Below are positions 21,052-31,273 of a stretch of 64,000 nucleotides of DNA, in pieces (position 1 is the first letter of the stretch; every line of letters begins with the position of its first letter). The translations under genes and the position numbers were made by a program. The DNA comes from Flaveria trinervia. Its lineage: Eukaryota; Streptophyta; Magnoliopsida; Asterales; Asteraceae. The stretch lies in assembly GCA_025506515.1 (NCBI GenBank), contig CM046447.1, positions 87,411,852-87,475,851 of the forward strand, read 5' to 3'. Under the pieces are notes generated by a model, which was given only the letters and a program-made list of their open reading frames with translations, was not told the origin of the DNA and searched no databases.

Positions 21052-22744
21052 CAAGTACCCCAATCTATTTAGCTCAGCCACAACAACAACAATCTTCCCC
21101 AAAATCTACTGTGCCTAAACCTCACAATGAGACTCCATCTTCTAACTCTGCTAATCCTAGCAAAGTTAAAGATGTTATAAATATCCTACTGCAGGATAAA
21201 GAGTCCAAAACCGCTTTTACAGCTTTTATGGCAATCTTTCAAGCCTACCAGGGTAGTCATTTAACTTAAATTGATTTGATTTTGCAGGATTTTTTTGAGA
21301 TGGATCCTGATGATGTAGAAGAGATGGACTTGAATTGGCAAATGGTGATGATTGCTTACAGAACACAAAATCACTCATATGTCAACAGAAACTACAAGCG
21401 AATGTAAAGCTCCAAGAACTCAAAGTGGAAATGGTGAAAGCAGTTCAAATAATCAGAGACCTCAGCATCAAACTCAAAAGATATTCTAGAAACCATACCA
21501 GACTCTCCCTATGCTTGAACTAAAATATGAACAAAAATTAGCTGAAGAACCAAAGAAAGCACTGGTTGTAAGCATAAAAGATGGTTATGACTGGAGTGCA
21601 TATGCTGAACAATTTACTTCTGATCTTATTTCAGGTTTAGCATTGATTTCAGAAATAAATGAAGAATGGTCTGAAGACAAGGATCTAAAAACTGATGAAT
21701 CTGAAAATAAGACAGATTATGACTAGAGTGACAAGTCAGATCCAAAGGAGGAAGAAGTTGCACTCATGGCAAAGTCTGAACAACCAAAGGTTGTAAAATC
21801 TACTTCTGACACTGAGTCCTTAAATTCATATCTTGAAATTCCAACTGAAGTAAGAGAAAAATTGTGCACAAAAGAATGTTTTGAACACGTTGAACACTAT
21901 AGAAATTATTCATTCAAAATATGTGATAATTTAAAACAAGAAGAGTCAATGCATAAAAAACTGAAAGATGATCACAAAGTTGCTAATGAGAAAATAATGT
22001 CACTTTAAGCAAGTTGGAATAAAACTCTAAAAGAACTTGAAATAGTTAAGAAACAACGTGAAGAAATGACAAAGTCACTTGAACAAGAAAAAGTGGCACA
22101 TGCTGCAACTCAAGTTGATTTGGCAAAAGTAAAAAGCTCAAAGACCATTGTTGAGCAATAGGTAAATGGAAGAAAAGATAAAGATAAATCAGGGTTAGGT
22201 TTCACACATGAACCTATGCCTAAATCAATCTCTAAAACTTTTCCAAAAAATTTCAACACTCATGATCATTCACCAGAATACAAGGCCAAACTAAAGAATT
22301 TCAAAAGAAAAAGAAGAATGATCAAGAAAATGCTCAAAGTGAAATTGAAAAAGTAAATATTCAAATATTCGAGGAGAATGACACATAAAAGATTAAAAAT
22401 GGTCATCCAATTAAAATAAAATCATATAAACCTCATTTAAAGAACAAAAAGCTATTCATTCCAAAAGTGAATGTGTCATTGAGAAGTGCCAAACTGATCA
22501 AGAAATTGAAAAAGCACATGAGATCAAGCTTAAATTGAAAGGCAAATGTCAGGAACAATCAGACACTTCATGTGATGATGATTCAAGCTCAAATGATTTA
22601 ACTCAACTCAAAAAGTGTGAAAATGAATCTTCTCAAGATTCAATTAAGACACAAATTTCTAAGAAATCATCAAGAAATCAAAGGAGAAGAAAATGAACTC
22701 CTAAAAAGTCTGACCCAATAAACAAAACAAGTCAAATTAAACCT
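21052..22744 (+). pseudogene. Element F gag, middle part (elongated coiled-coil gag)
   Basis: Gag continues after Cassandra with PIYLAQPQQQQSSPK and KVKDVINILLQDKESKTAF. Then come MDPDDVEEMDLNWQMVMIAY, a standard element of these long copia gags, and EEPKKALVVSIKDGYDWSAY. The next blocks are LCTKECFEHVEHYRNYS and long Lys/Glu-rich coiled coils. Several frameshifts and stops (for example near 21724, 22006 and 22160) break it. No second function is apparent. Confidence 0.7.
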
Positions 22745-23599
22745 ATGAAGTTTGTGTCAGCGGGAACTTTTGACATGAACACCATATCTGAAACAATAAT
22801 AAAACCTAAGATTAAATCTAACTCTGATGTGAAAACAAGTTCAGGTCCAAAGACTTCCGCTGTACAAAACAAATTTATATCTAAGGAGTTAAAGAATGGT
22901 GAACATGTTAAAAAGACAAATCCAAAATATCAAAAGACCAAACTTACACAGACAAAACAAAAGCTTAATCAGTCCACTTCTAAAATCAAACAAGGATCAG
23001 ATGTAGCATCTACGTCAATGATTAAGCAAATGTTATATCAAAAACATCAAATATATTATGATATATGTGACATGTATAATCATAATGCTTCTGAATGTTA
23101 TTTCAACAAATACTGTCACATATGTGATATGACAAATCACAACACAGTTGATTGTTATTTCAACAAACACTATGCTATATGTGATGAAAGAAATCACAAT
23201 ACAGTTGATTGTTTATTCAAGAAAAACTCACCTAGAAAGGTTTTTGACAATCAAGGATATCCTAATCCAAAGTTTCAAAGAAGTCATTATAATGGATATC
23301 AAAATCTAACAAAATCACCTTCTCTAGGTTTGAGATCATCTAGAAGAATCAATTCAGACTATGACAATCTGTATAATGTCAGATCACAACAGTATGATGA
23401 AAGACAATTTATTCCACGCTCAGTAAGAATTAACAATGAAACATATAACAAGAAAATATCTTATAATGTTTCAAACAATGGTTCAAAATTTCTTGATGAT
23501 GAGCTTGAAAATAGATTTAATGTTTTAAAAACAAAACAAAGAAAAGATAATCAAACTGTTTTCAAAAGAGGATTTGAAAATCACATAGTTCAAATTTAA
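22745..23599 (+). pseudogene. Element F gag C-terminus with three tandem zinc-knuckle repeats
   Basis: Open reading frame of 284 codons. After a basic region it has three tandem 19-residue repeats (57 bp, about 23057-23227), each [YC]x-I-C-Dxx-N-H-N-xx-[ED]-C-[YL]F. Only the middle copy (CHICDMTNHNTVDC) has a full CX2CX4HX4C; in the outer two the first Cys is Tyr. An Asn/Arg/Tyr-rich tail follows. The usual copia gag has one knuckle, so the triplication is notable. It stops at TAA 23597-23599 before the protease. Confidence 0.75.
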
Positions 23600-23790
23600 C
23601 TTGACGTAAACAAACTCCATTTCAAATAGTTTACAATTATTGATAAATTTGGAAAGCCCAAGACCATTTCGGCTTGGGTACTAACTCTTCTTAAATTTCT
23701 TGTATGTAGGTACGCCCACGGAGACCAGTAAACACATGGTATGTTAACAGTGGGTGTAGTCGGCACATGACAGGCAATCAAGCCTTGCTG
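23600..23790 (+). pseudogene. Element F aspartic protease, active-site Asp lost
   Basis: Decayed stretch (FGKPKTISAWVLTL, stops) leading to WYVNSGCSRHMTG near 23737-23775. The copia protease signature is WxxDSG; here Asp is Asn, so it should be inactive. Element A keeps DSG at the same place. Confidence 0.65.
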
Positions 23791-24807
23791 CAAGATTTTA
23801 AACAAAAAGATGGCACTCATGTTGCATTTGGTGGAGATTCCGGAGGAAATATTACCGGTGAAGGATTGGTATCTAACGGAATAATAAGTTTTGACAAAGT
23901 CAAATTTTGTGAACAATTAAATTTCAATCTTTTGAGTGTTTCATCAATATGCGATAAATCTTACTCTACTTTATTTGATGATTCCTTATGTTATATTTTA
24001 AAGCCAGGGTTTCAGATTAGCAAAGAATGGGTTGTTGTCAAAGTTGTGTGTGACAGAGATGTTTACAAATTAGACATGTCACGAGTTGATCCCTCTACAG
24101 AAACAACATGCCTCATTGCTAGAGCATCTAATGACGAAAGTCAGCTTTGGCATAGACGTCTCGGTCACTCAAACTTCAAGAACATGAACAAGCTTGCAGC
24201 AGGAAACCATGTTATTGGTTTTCCTTCAAAGAAGTTCTCAACTTCTGACCTCTACAAAGCATGCTTGAAAGGAAAACAACATAGAGCGTCTTATAAGACC
24301 AAACAAATAAACTCAAATTCAAAACTGTTACAAATGTTACATATGGATCTTTTTGGTCCTGTAAACATACAGAGTATCGGAAAGAAATCGTACTGTTTAG
24401 TCATCATTGATGATTATACACGATTTACTTGGGTTTTCTTTCTTCATTCAAAATCTGAAACAACTGATCTTTAAAAATAATTTATCATTAAAGTGGAAAA
24501 TAAATTAGATCAAAAAGTTAAAATAATCAAAAGTGATAATGGAACCGAATTTAAAAATGCTAATATTGATAGTTTTTGTAGAGAAAAAGGAATAGCTCAT
24601 TAGTTCAGTGCTCCTCGAACTCCTTAACTAAACGGAGTTGCAGAAAGGAAGAACAGAACTTTGATTGAAGCTGCTCGAGCAATGTTAGCTGACGCAATGA
24701 TTCCTATCACATTCTGGAATGAAGCAATATCAACAGCTTGTTTTATTCAAAATTGCACTTTGTTGGTTAAGGACAAACAGAAAACTCCTTATCAAGGAAT
24801 TTTAGCT
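23791..24807 (+). pseudogene. Element F copia integrase, 3' truncated
   Basis: Pre-integrase region with LWHRRLGHSNFKNMNKL and ACLKGKQHRASY, then the rve core: HMDLFGP, DDYTRFTWVFFLHSKSETT (frame stops at TAA 24472-24474), and in other frames SDNGTEFKN and NGVAERKN. Last recognisable part: ARAMLADAMIPITFWNEA and KTPYQGIL. The sequence then jumps directly to the cargo tail, so the rest of IN, all RT and RNase H, and most of the cargo gene are missing. Confidence 0.87.
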
Positions 24808-24912
24808 AGAAAATTCAAATCTTCAATAACGAAAGCTCTTAAAGAATTAGAGATGTATAAAGAAAAGCCGATGTTCAAAATTAAAGAAGAACCTGAAGAT
24901 TATTTTGGCTGA
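24808..24912 (+). pseudogene. Element F cargo-gene tail fused to integrase
   Basis: The last 35 codons read KFKSSITKALKELEMYKEKP and MFKIKEEPEDYFG, stopping at TGA 24910-24912. The element B cargo C-terminus is the same with a few substitutions. Position just before the PPT is also shared. This shows that F once carried the same cargo gene. Confidence 0.85.
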
Positions 24913-24923
24913 AGACAAATGCA

Positions 24924-24946
24924 AATCTTAGGGGGAGTATTGTTAG
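24924..24946 (+). repeat. Element F polypurine tract and first 6 bp of its 3' LTR
   Basis: AATCTTAGGGGGAGTAT is followed by TGTTAG (24941-24946). The LTR is then interrupted by a solo LTR; GTTAG is duplicated at 25685-25689. Confidence 0.85.
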
Positions 24947-25684
24947 TGTTAGGACCGTGTACGGACGGAATACTAATAGATTCTGCGTTGATACCGAATC
25001 AAATAGTGTGGAATCCTATTTGATTGGCGATCCAATCAGTGATAACGTTAACCCGATCGATATAAGATTGAAACTAAACGTTATGAACGAATAGACACCG
25101 ATCAGGAACAATCTATGAACTTAGACTGGCTTTCTTGGACGTTCTAGACGGCCAGGGTTCGTGATAATATCAAGTGTTCTTTAGTTGTTTTGAATCCTCC
25201 TTTTTTTCCACGAATTAAGTGGTATTTATAGGTTAGGGGTTTTCATTCGTACAACTGAACCATTAGCATGGTTCAGTCGTACGATTGAGTCATGCGATTG
25301 ATCCATACGCATGACTGAAGGTTCAGTCATGCAACTTAGTCAATCGTATGTCTCAATCATACGATTGATCCAGTCTCCTGGTTTAGTTGTGCGACTGGTC
25401 CATAAGCATGATTTATTCATGAGTATGGTCCATAAGTATGACCCATTAGCATGAATACTCATCCGACTATGTTGAACACTTTGCTTAATCATTATTGACT
25501 AAGAAACATGCACAACAACCTCAAACCTATATAATAGGTTCATACACAATAATAATATGAAATAATTAAACATTAATAAACATCAACCACATATTATATG
25601 CATTCAACCATTACATTACATATGTGTAAGACATAAAAGACTTTTACATTTAAGCTAATAAACTAAGAACATCATGTATCTATA
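24947..25684 (-). mobile_element. Solo LTR of the element C family (738 bp), GTTAG target duplication
   Basis: The left end TGTTAGGACC is the reverse complement of the end of the C LTR (GGTCCTAACA). The right end CATGTATCTATA corresponds to the C LTR start (TGTTGATACATG). It lies in reverse orientation within the F 3' LTR, flanked by GTTAG at 24942-24946 and 25685-25689. It has a CG-word array (about 25240-25465) and a minus-strand TATA box at 25223-25230, in the same order as in the C LTR. Confidence 0.87.
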
Positions 25685-25976
25685 GTTAGAAAACTAGAAA
25701 GATTAGCATTTAGTCTTTAGATAAGTTTTGTCATAGATTAGGGACTTATTGTGTAAATATATGTTCCTTCTTGTTTGTTTTTATTATTAGTATAAATAGG
25801 ATTACTATGTATGTGCAGGCAACGAACATTAGATACTTCTCTCAATTTGCACTTTGTAATCCAGCTAATATCAATGAAAACTCTATGAATTTTTCTGATA
25901 TTGTGTTTGTTGGATTACATTGTTCATATCATTGTCAATTGCATGATATTAAATGGATCGATCTGTGATTAATATC
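25685..25976 (+). repeat. Element F 3' LTR, remainder, with altered end
   Basis: Continues AAAACTAGAAAGATTAG and matches the 5' LTR to GATATT at 25950. The next 20 bases (25951-25970) are the exact reverse complement of the corresponding 20 bases of the 5' LTR (18671-18690). The normal end (GAACCTATCA) is missing. Confidence 0.82.
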
Positions 25977-26154
25977 AAAGCTATAGTTCAAGGTATCTCA
26001 GATAATGTCTTATCTAAGATATGGTAGTCATGATATGGTAACTTGTACTAACATATAAAGGTGAAGAGTGGAATAAAGTATGGTCAACTACATGGCCTTT
26101 TAGGAAAACGCTATGTAGTATCAGAGGTCTGCAGTGGAGTGTCAAAGACCATAC
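25977..26154. other. Unassigned spacer between F and the A 5' LTR
   Basis: 178 bp without coding or recognised repeat. By position it should be either the element A leader and primer-site region or the rest of its LTR. No clear tRNA-Met primer match was seen. Confidence 0.4.
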
Positions 26155-26506
26155 TTATGTCCACTGGTTCATTAGCAGCATCTTCCGAAGGTTAATTGTC
26201 TTCGAAAGAACAAGTTCTTCCAAAGCCTTTTGTACTTCTAAAGAGGATGCTTCTTCCGTGGCTTGGAAACTTACACTTCGGAAGTCATTGTCTTTGGATT
26301 CTTCTAAGTCTTGAACTTCGGAAGAGAAGACTTTGTCTTCAGAAGTTGGAGCTTTTCCTTCGGAAGTTGATTCTGCACTTTGTCTTCGGAAGAACTCCAT
26401 ATCCTTTGGAAGTTCCATACTTAGCTTCGGAAGTCCTCTATGAGTTGTACCAAAAATTGTCTAAGTGTTTGATTTTGATTGCACCGGCCTTCTTCTTGAT
26501 CTAACA
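26155..26506 (-). repeat. Element A 5' LTR (U3 part) with CTTCGGAAG array
   Basis: The minus strand starts TGTTAGATCAAGAAG at 26506 and matches the fragment at 11618-11754. It holds about eight CTTCGGAAG or near-identical 9-bp palindromes between about 26180 and 26430. These create an incidental 87-codon open frame that is not a gene. To its right the gypsy integrase of element G resumes. Confidence 0.75.
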
Positions 26507-27509
26507 AGCTATATGGGTGATAGTGGACCATCTAACGAAGAGTGCTAACTTTCTATCAATCCGCGTGATGTACTTGTCTGAGTGATTAGTGGATCTATTC
26601 ATCAAGAAGATTGTAGATCGTCATGGTGTATCGGTGTCAATTGTTTCTAATCATGACACTAGGTTCACATCCAATTTTTGGAAGAAATTTCATGATGTGA
26701 TGGGAACAAGGTTGCACATTAGCACGACTTATCATCTACAGACTGATGGTCAGCCGGAAAGGACGATTCAGACGCTAGAAGAGATGCTTCGGGCATGCAT
26801 CATTGATTTTAGAGGAAGTTTAGATACCCACTTACCGTTAGCTGAATTCTCATACAATAATATTTATCATGCCAGTATTGGTATGCCCCGTTATGAGATG
26901 CTATATTGTAGAAGATGTAGAACACCCGTTTGTTGGGGTGATATTGGACAGAAGGAGTTAGGAAGTATCGAGGTGATCGAGGCTACGACTAAGAAGCTTA
27001 AGAAGATTAAAGCCCTTATGAAGGCAACTAAAGATAGACAGAAGTCGTATGCCGACAAGAGACGTATACCGATTAAGTTCAAAGTGGGAGATAGAGTTGT
27101 GCTAAAAGTCTCACCTTGGAAGGGTATCATTTGGTTCTGAAAGTCGGCCAAGTTGAGCCCAAGATACGTAAGGCCTTTCCAAATCATTGCTCGAGTAGGA
27201 GAAGTGGCCTATAAGTGGGAACTACCCAATAAGTTAAGTGGAAGTCACCTGACATTCCATGTATCTCATCTGTGAAAGTGCTTAGTTGACGAAGACATGA
27301 TTGTACCACTTGAGGATATCAAAGTAGAAAAACAACTCAGTTATATGTATGAACCAGTGGCAATCATTGATCAGAAGAAAAAGAGGTTACAGAATAAAGT
27401 GGTTCCCCTAGTGCATGTACAGTGGAAGCACCGAAAAGGATCCGAGTCTACGTGGGAGATTGAAGAAGAGATGAGACAACATTACCCATATCTGTTTGAG
27501 GAATAACAG
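26507..27509 (+). pseudogene. Element G gypsy integrase C-terminal half and chromodomain
   Basis: Element A inserted in the integrase core. G resumes AIWVIVDHLTKSANF, with a TGA near 26582. The next open frame (26589-27140) reads DLFIKKIVDRHGVSVSIV, DTRFTSNFWKKFH, TYHLQTDGQPERTIQTLEE and AEFSYNNIYHASIGM, which covers the catalytic D and E region. After a TGA (27138-27140) the GPY-like and C-terminal part is shifted. The final frame holds PLVHVQWKHRKGSESTWEIE, the chromodomain-like end, with TAA at 27504-27506. This is a Ty3/gypsy chromovirus, probably Tekay-like. Confidence 0.88.
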
Positions 27510-27519
27510 GGTTTCAAGG

Positions 27520-28892
27520 ACGAAACCTTTATAAGGAGGGTGGACTTGTAACACCCGGAAATTTTAAAAGTTGAGAAAGAAAGAATAAAGTTGCAAAAAG
27601 GAAGAAACACAATTTAACCCAAGTTGAGGGGCTAAATGTGTTAAAAAGGACAAAAGAATAAAAGTTGGTGCATAAGGTGGGCATGGCCACCCATAATATC
27701 TACACATTGCTTTTCATTCGGATTTTAGAGAGAGAAGAGTAGAGCTATCGGTTTTGAAGAAAGAAGAAAGAGAATTCAAATTCAAGGTGAGAATTCGTTG
27801 TTTTAAGTTGTTCTTGGCTAGTTCTAGCATCGGTTACATGCTTATATGTGTTTGTGTGTTCTTGTGTGTGTGATTTGGTGGGTTTCTAGGTGGTAGAACT
27901 CAATTGCAAACCGGTTTGAAGGAACTCATAGTCAAATGTTTCTAAGATGAGTTCTAGAACCCCTTTTTTCATGTTTTAACTGATTTTGGAGATGGAAATG
28001 CATGTGTAAATGTTTTTATTAAATGGGCGTTTATACCCGCATGTATGTGTGTATGTGATTGCGGGTGGGGTTTGTTTTGTGTGAATATATTGTGATGATC
28101 ATGTTATGTATGTATTTCTGTGGCTTAGAATGTTGGTTCTAGGCTTAGAACATGATAGATGTTGATTTGGGGACTGAATTATGTTGATTAGTGTAAGTTG
28201 GTTGCCCATGCGCCTGAATAGTGGCCCATGCGCCCAACGGTTAAATTTGTTTAGGTGTTCCCAAGCACCTGAAAACCCATGCGCCCCAATAATTCCCATG
28301 CGCCTAGGTTTAGGCCAGATTTGACTAAATGTCCCATGCGCCTAGACTGCCTATGGGCCCGGGCACTCATACGCCTGCATAGTGCCCATGCGCCTAGAAT
28401 TTTGCCTGAATGCCTAAGTGTTGGGTCATGAGCCCAAATAGTGCCCATGCGCCCAAGTATTTCCCATGTGCCTAAGTGTTCCCATGCGCCTGAAGGCTAT
28501 GTGCCTGTATAGTGTTCATGCGCCTAATGCCTTTGATTATTTTCTGAATTTTGGGGAAAAGTGAAGTGTTAGGCTTTGATTTGGGATGATTTTGGGGGTG
28601 ATGTATGATAAATTTATGATGTTGGATGATGTGGTATGTGATGTTTATGATAATTCCATGTATGGTTATGTTTTTGTTTATGTTCCTTGTTATGTATGAT
28701 TATTTTCCATGGCTTTGTGTTATATGATTAATAATAATAAATGTAAAGTAGTATGTAATAAAACCAGAAAGATAACGAAAAGAGGAATGTAAAGAATAGA
28801 AGAAAGCACGCATTAATGAATGAAAGTAAGAAAGTCTTGCATGCAATGTAAGGAGGTTCACACCCAATGAAGGGTGTTAGCTCAATTGTGTG
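27520..28892 (+). repeat. Element G polypurine tract and 3' LTR, first part
   Basis: AAGGAGGGTGGACT is followed by TGTAACACCCGG at 27547. The LTR runs to 28890, where element H inserted, and resumes at 36458. It holds a CCCATGCGCC word array at about 28200-28525. No coding is present. Confidence 0.85.
28200..28525. repeat. CCCATGCGCC word array in the G LTR
   Basis: About fifteen copies of CCCATGCGCC(T/C) separated by 10-15 bp (TGAATAGTG, TAAGTGTT). The L/M LTRs carry the reverse complement, GGCGCATGGG. Confidence 0.85.
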
Positions 28893-29479
28893 TGTTGGAG
28901 CATATATAGTCATATATTGTGTGTCTGTCGCTTATCGAATAGTCTAGGCTTAATGTAATACACCTGATATGTTTTAAACACATGAAACTGGGTCATTCAT
29001 AGGAGCATATGCGAATGAGACTCAGTCGTATGACTGAGCCATGTTAATGGACCAGTCGTTCGACTGAGAGATGCGATTGGGACATTCGTAAGATTGAACC
29101 ATATGGTTCAGTCGTACGATAGAACCATACGCATGGTCCAGCCGTACGATTGAACCATACGCATGGTCCAATCACACGAATGGGCCCAGTCGCATATGCC
29201 GAGGCCTATATATATACCAGTTTCAATGTGTAGAGAGATCAAGGATTTGAGAGGGAGTCTGCCCGGAGCCTAGGACTGCTGGATGAGAGGGGAGATCATG
29301 CTCGATCTCCCCTTGCCAAGAGTCTTAATTCTTATGTTGTAACGAGCTTGTAATCATTAGGTTTTATCAATGAAACCATTTAATATAGTTCGTGTTATTG
29401 ATTATCTCTTGGTTTTTACTATTGTTTATCCTTCCGTCAAGAACACGCTCGGATGTTTACCGATCCAGCCGACTTCACA
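28893..29479 (+). repeat. Element H 5' LTR
   Basis: U3 has a CG-word array at about 28995-29200 (CAGTCGTACGAT, CCATACGCATGGTC). A TATA box (CCTATATATATACC) follows at about 29203-29217, with a short R/U5 after it. It aligns with 35856-36457. Confidence 0.88.
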
Positions 29480-29488
29480 ATTGGTATC

Positions 29489-30362
29489 TGTTAGGATCAG
29501 TGATCTACGTTTGATTGATTAGAGAGTATTGCAGCGGAAATCAAACAATGAATTAGACAATTCACAAGAACACAATTGATGTTCAATATAAAAGTAAACG
29601 GTTATAGAGAGAGAGAATTCTGCGAAAGATATTTCATTCAATATGAGCTTTCGTGGTAACAGAATGTCACACGTACAATTAGGTCAACATCTCTTATATA
29701 GGAGACGTGACGTCTTCTGATGTCACTTGATAGTGACATCTAACAGAATTATTCAAACTACTGATAGTTAACACAACTACTGAAGATGGCAAACAGTTGA
29801 TATCTTCTTCCAAAAATACTAAGTGTTAACTATCACTACAACTACTGAAAAGAAACTACTGAAACTACAATGACTGACGAACATGCTCTTCAGTCGTTTT
29901 ACAAGTACTGAAATAGAAAAGAAAACTACTGAAAGGAAACCATCACAACAACTGAAGAATGCTTCTTCAGCTGTTGTAACAAACTCTGAAGGCATTAGTA
30001 CTTGTACTTGAACTTCAGCTGTTGTCATCAACTGATGTCTTCAGCTGCTGTCTTCAGTCTTTGTACTTCAGCTGTTAATCTTCAGTACTTTGGTCTTCAG
30101 CTGTTGATCTTCAGACTTTGGTCTTCAGCTGTTGAAGTCTTTGGTACTTTAGTCTTCAGCTTTTTAAGTCTTCAGTACTTTAGTCTTCAGCTGTTGATCT
30201 TCAGACTTTGGTCTTCAGCTGTTGAAGTCTTCAGTACTTTGTTCTTCAGCTGTTGCTCTTCAGACTTTGTCAAACAACTGATCAAGTCTTCAGTAGTTGT
30301 TGTGATGTCTGTGGGACTTAGAGGTTTTTCTGATCAGGCTCATTGGTTCTTTTGGTCCAACA
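29489..30362 (-). repeat. Element D 3' LTR (left copy)
   Basis: TGTTAGGATC ... GGTCCAACA. It contains a TATA-like TATATAAG on the minus strand near 29693-29702, a cluster of TGACG/TGACATC motifs next to it (29701-29745), and arrays of CTTCAGCTG, CTTCAGTAC and ACTACTGAA words at 29820-30290. Long frames across the array are incidental. Confidence 0.92.
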
Positions 30363-30634
30363 AACTCCCCCTGAACCAATGCAGCCAAAACCTCTAAACT
30401 TATTGAAGATGTCCCACTTATTATGGCAGAAAGATTGGTCTTTTTGTCTTCTAGATCAACTCAGAAGTGACCCATGTAAGCACAGGCCTGGGAAGAAGTC
30501 TCAATGATCTGTTTGGCAAAGGATGAATGGGAACTCTGTCTTGGGGAACTGGACACAGAGCTGTTACCCCATCCATGAGATCTACTTCCCAACAATAAGT
30601 CTGTATGACTCCCTTGTATAGGCCTCAAGGAAGG

Positions 30635-31114
30635 TTATTTGTTCCTCCATGGTAAGATCTTCAGCTCCTCCTTCAAAAAGTGATTTTGGCCCATAATATT
30701 CAGATAGGTATTTGACATGTTTCCCATTTTGAGTTCCACAGTTGTTATTACTCTATAAGCAAATTCATCTGGGTGATTACCCTCTAAGAACAACTGGAGC
30801 TCATTCTTTCTAACTTCCTCAAGCCTCTTATATACTAACCCCTTTTTCACCATTTTATTCTCCAGCATCTTTTGTGGGGTCAGTTTAGCTTTATAGGCTT
30901 TCTTGAAGTCATCTAGGATTTCCCAGGGTGATACTACAAAGACCAGTGAGATCACTTCATCTACAATCTTCTTCACTTGACCAATGTATCTCTGTGGAAT
31001 GTTTTTCTTTTGAATCCTATGAGACACCCTGGGATCAAGCCAAATCCTCACTCTCTCCTTTTGATATTGAAATGTATGTTTAAGAGTGTATAACCTGAGA
31101 GCGTGCTTCTTCAT
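30635..31114 (-). CDS. Element D 3'-most cargo ORF (unknown function)
   Basis: An open frame of 159 codons read from ATG 31114 to the stop at 30635, about 260 bp before the PPT. It contains RVRIWLDPRVSHRIQKKN, FVVSPWEILDDFKKAYK and RKNELQLFLEGNHPDEFAYR. It occupies the same slot as the cargo genes of A, B and C, but the RWxYD motif is not obvious, so homology is uncertain. It is probably the end of one long ORF with 31274-32032, broken by one or two lesions. No known domain is recognised. Confidence 0.5.
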   Translation of the reverse strand: MKKHALRLYTLKHTFQYQKERVRIWLDPRVSHRIQKKNIPQRYIGQVKKIVDEVISLVFVVSPWEILDDFKKAYKAKLTPQKMLENKMVKKGLVYKRLEEVRKNELQLFLEGNHPDEFAYRVITTVELKMGNMSNTYLNIMGQNHFLKEELKILPWRNK

Positions 31115-31273
31115 GTTGATGATTGAAGATGTGGCAGCATATGTTTTGTCAACTCTTCACAACAGTTCCTCATCATGTTGTTTGTGAAGCTCTTCTTTTC
31201 CTAACTTCACTTTCACAGTTTGTCTTTGAGACTCAGGAGTAACTGTTGGAGGGTGACTTGTGGTCTTAGGCAA

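Noticed and set aside
26155..26418. Minus-strand 87-codon frame rich in Ser/Glu
   Set aside because: It is generated by the CTTCGGAAG repeats of the A LTR and lies entirely in U3.
30002..30397. Plus-strand hydrophobic 131-codon frame and its 150-codon twin at 34275-34727
   Set aside because: Both are translations of the CTTCAG word array in the two D LTRs; similarity between them reflects LTR identity, not a gene family.
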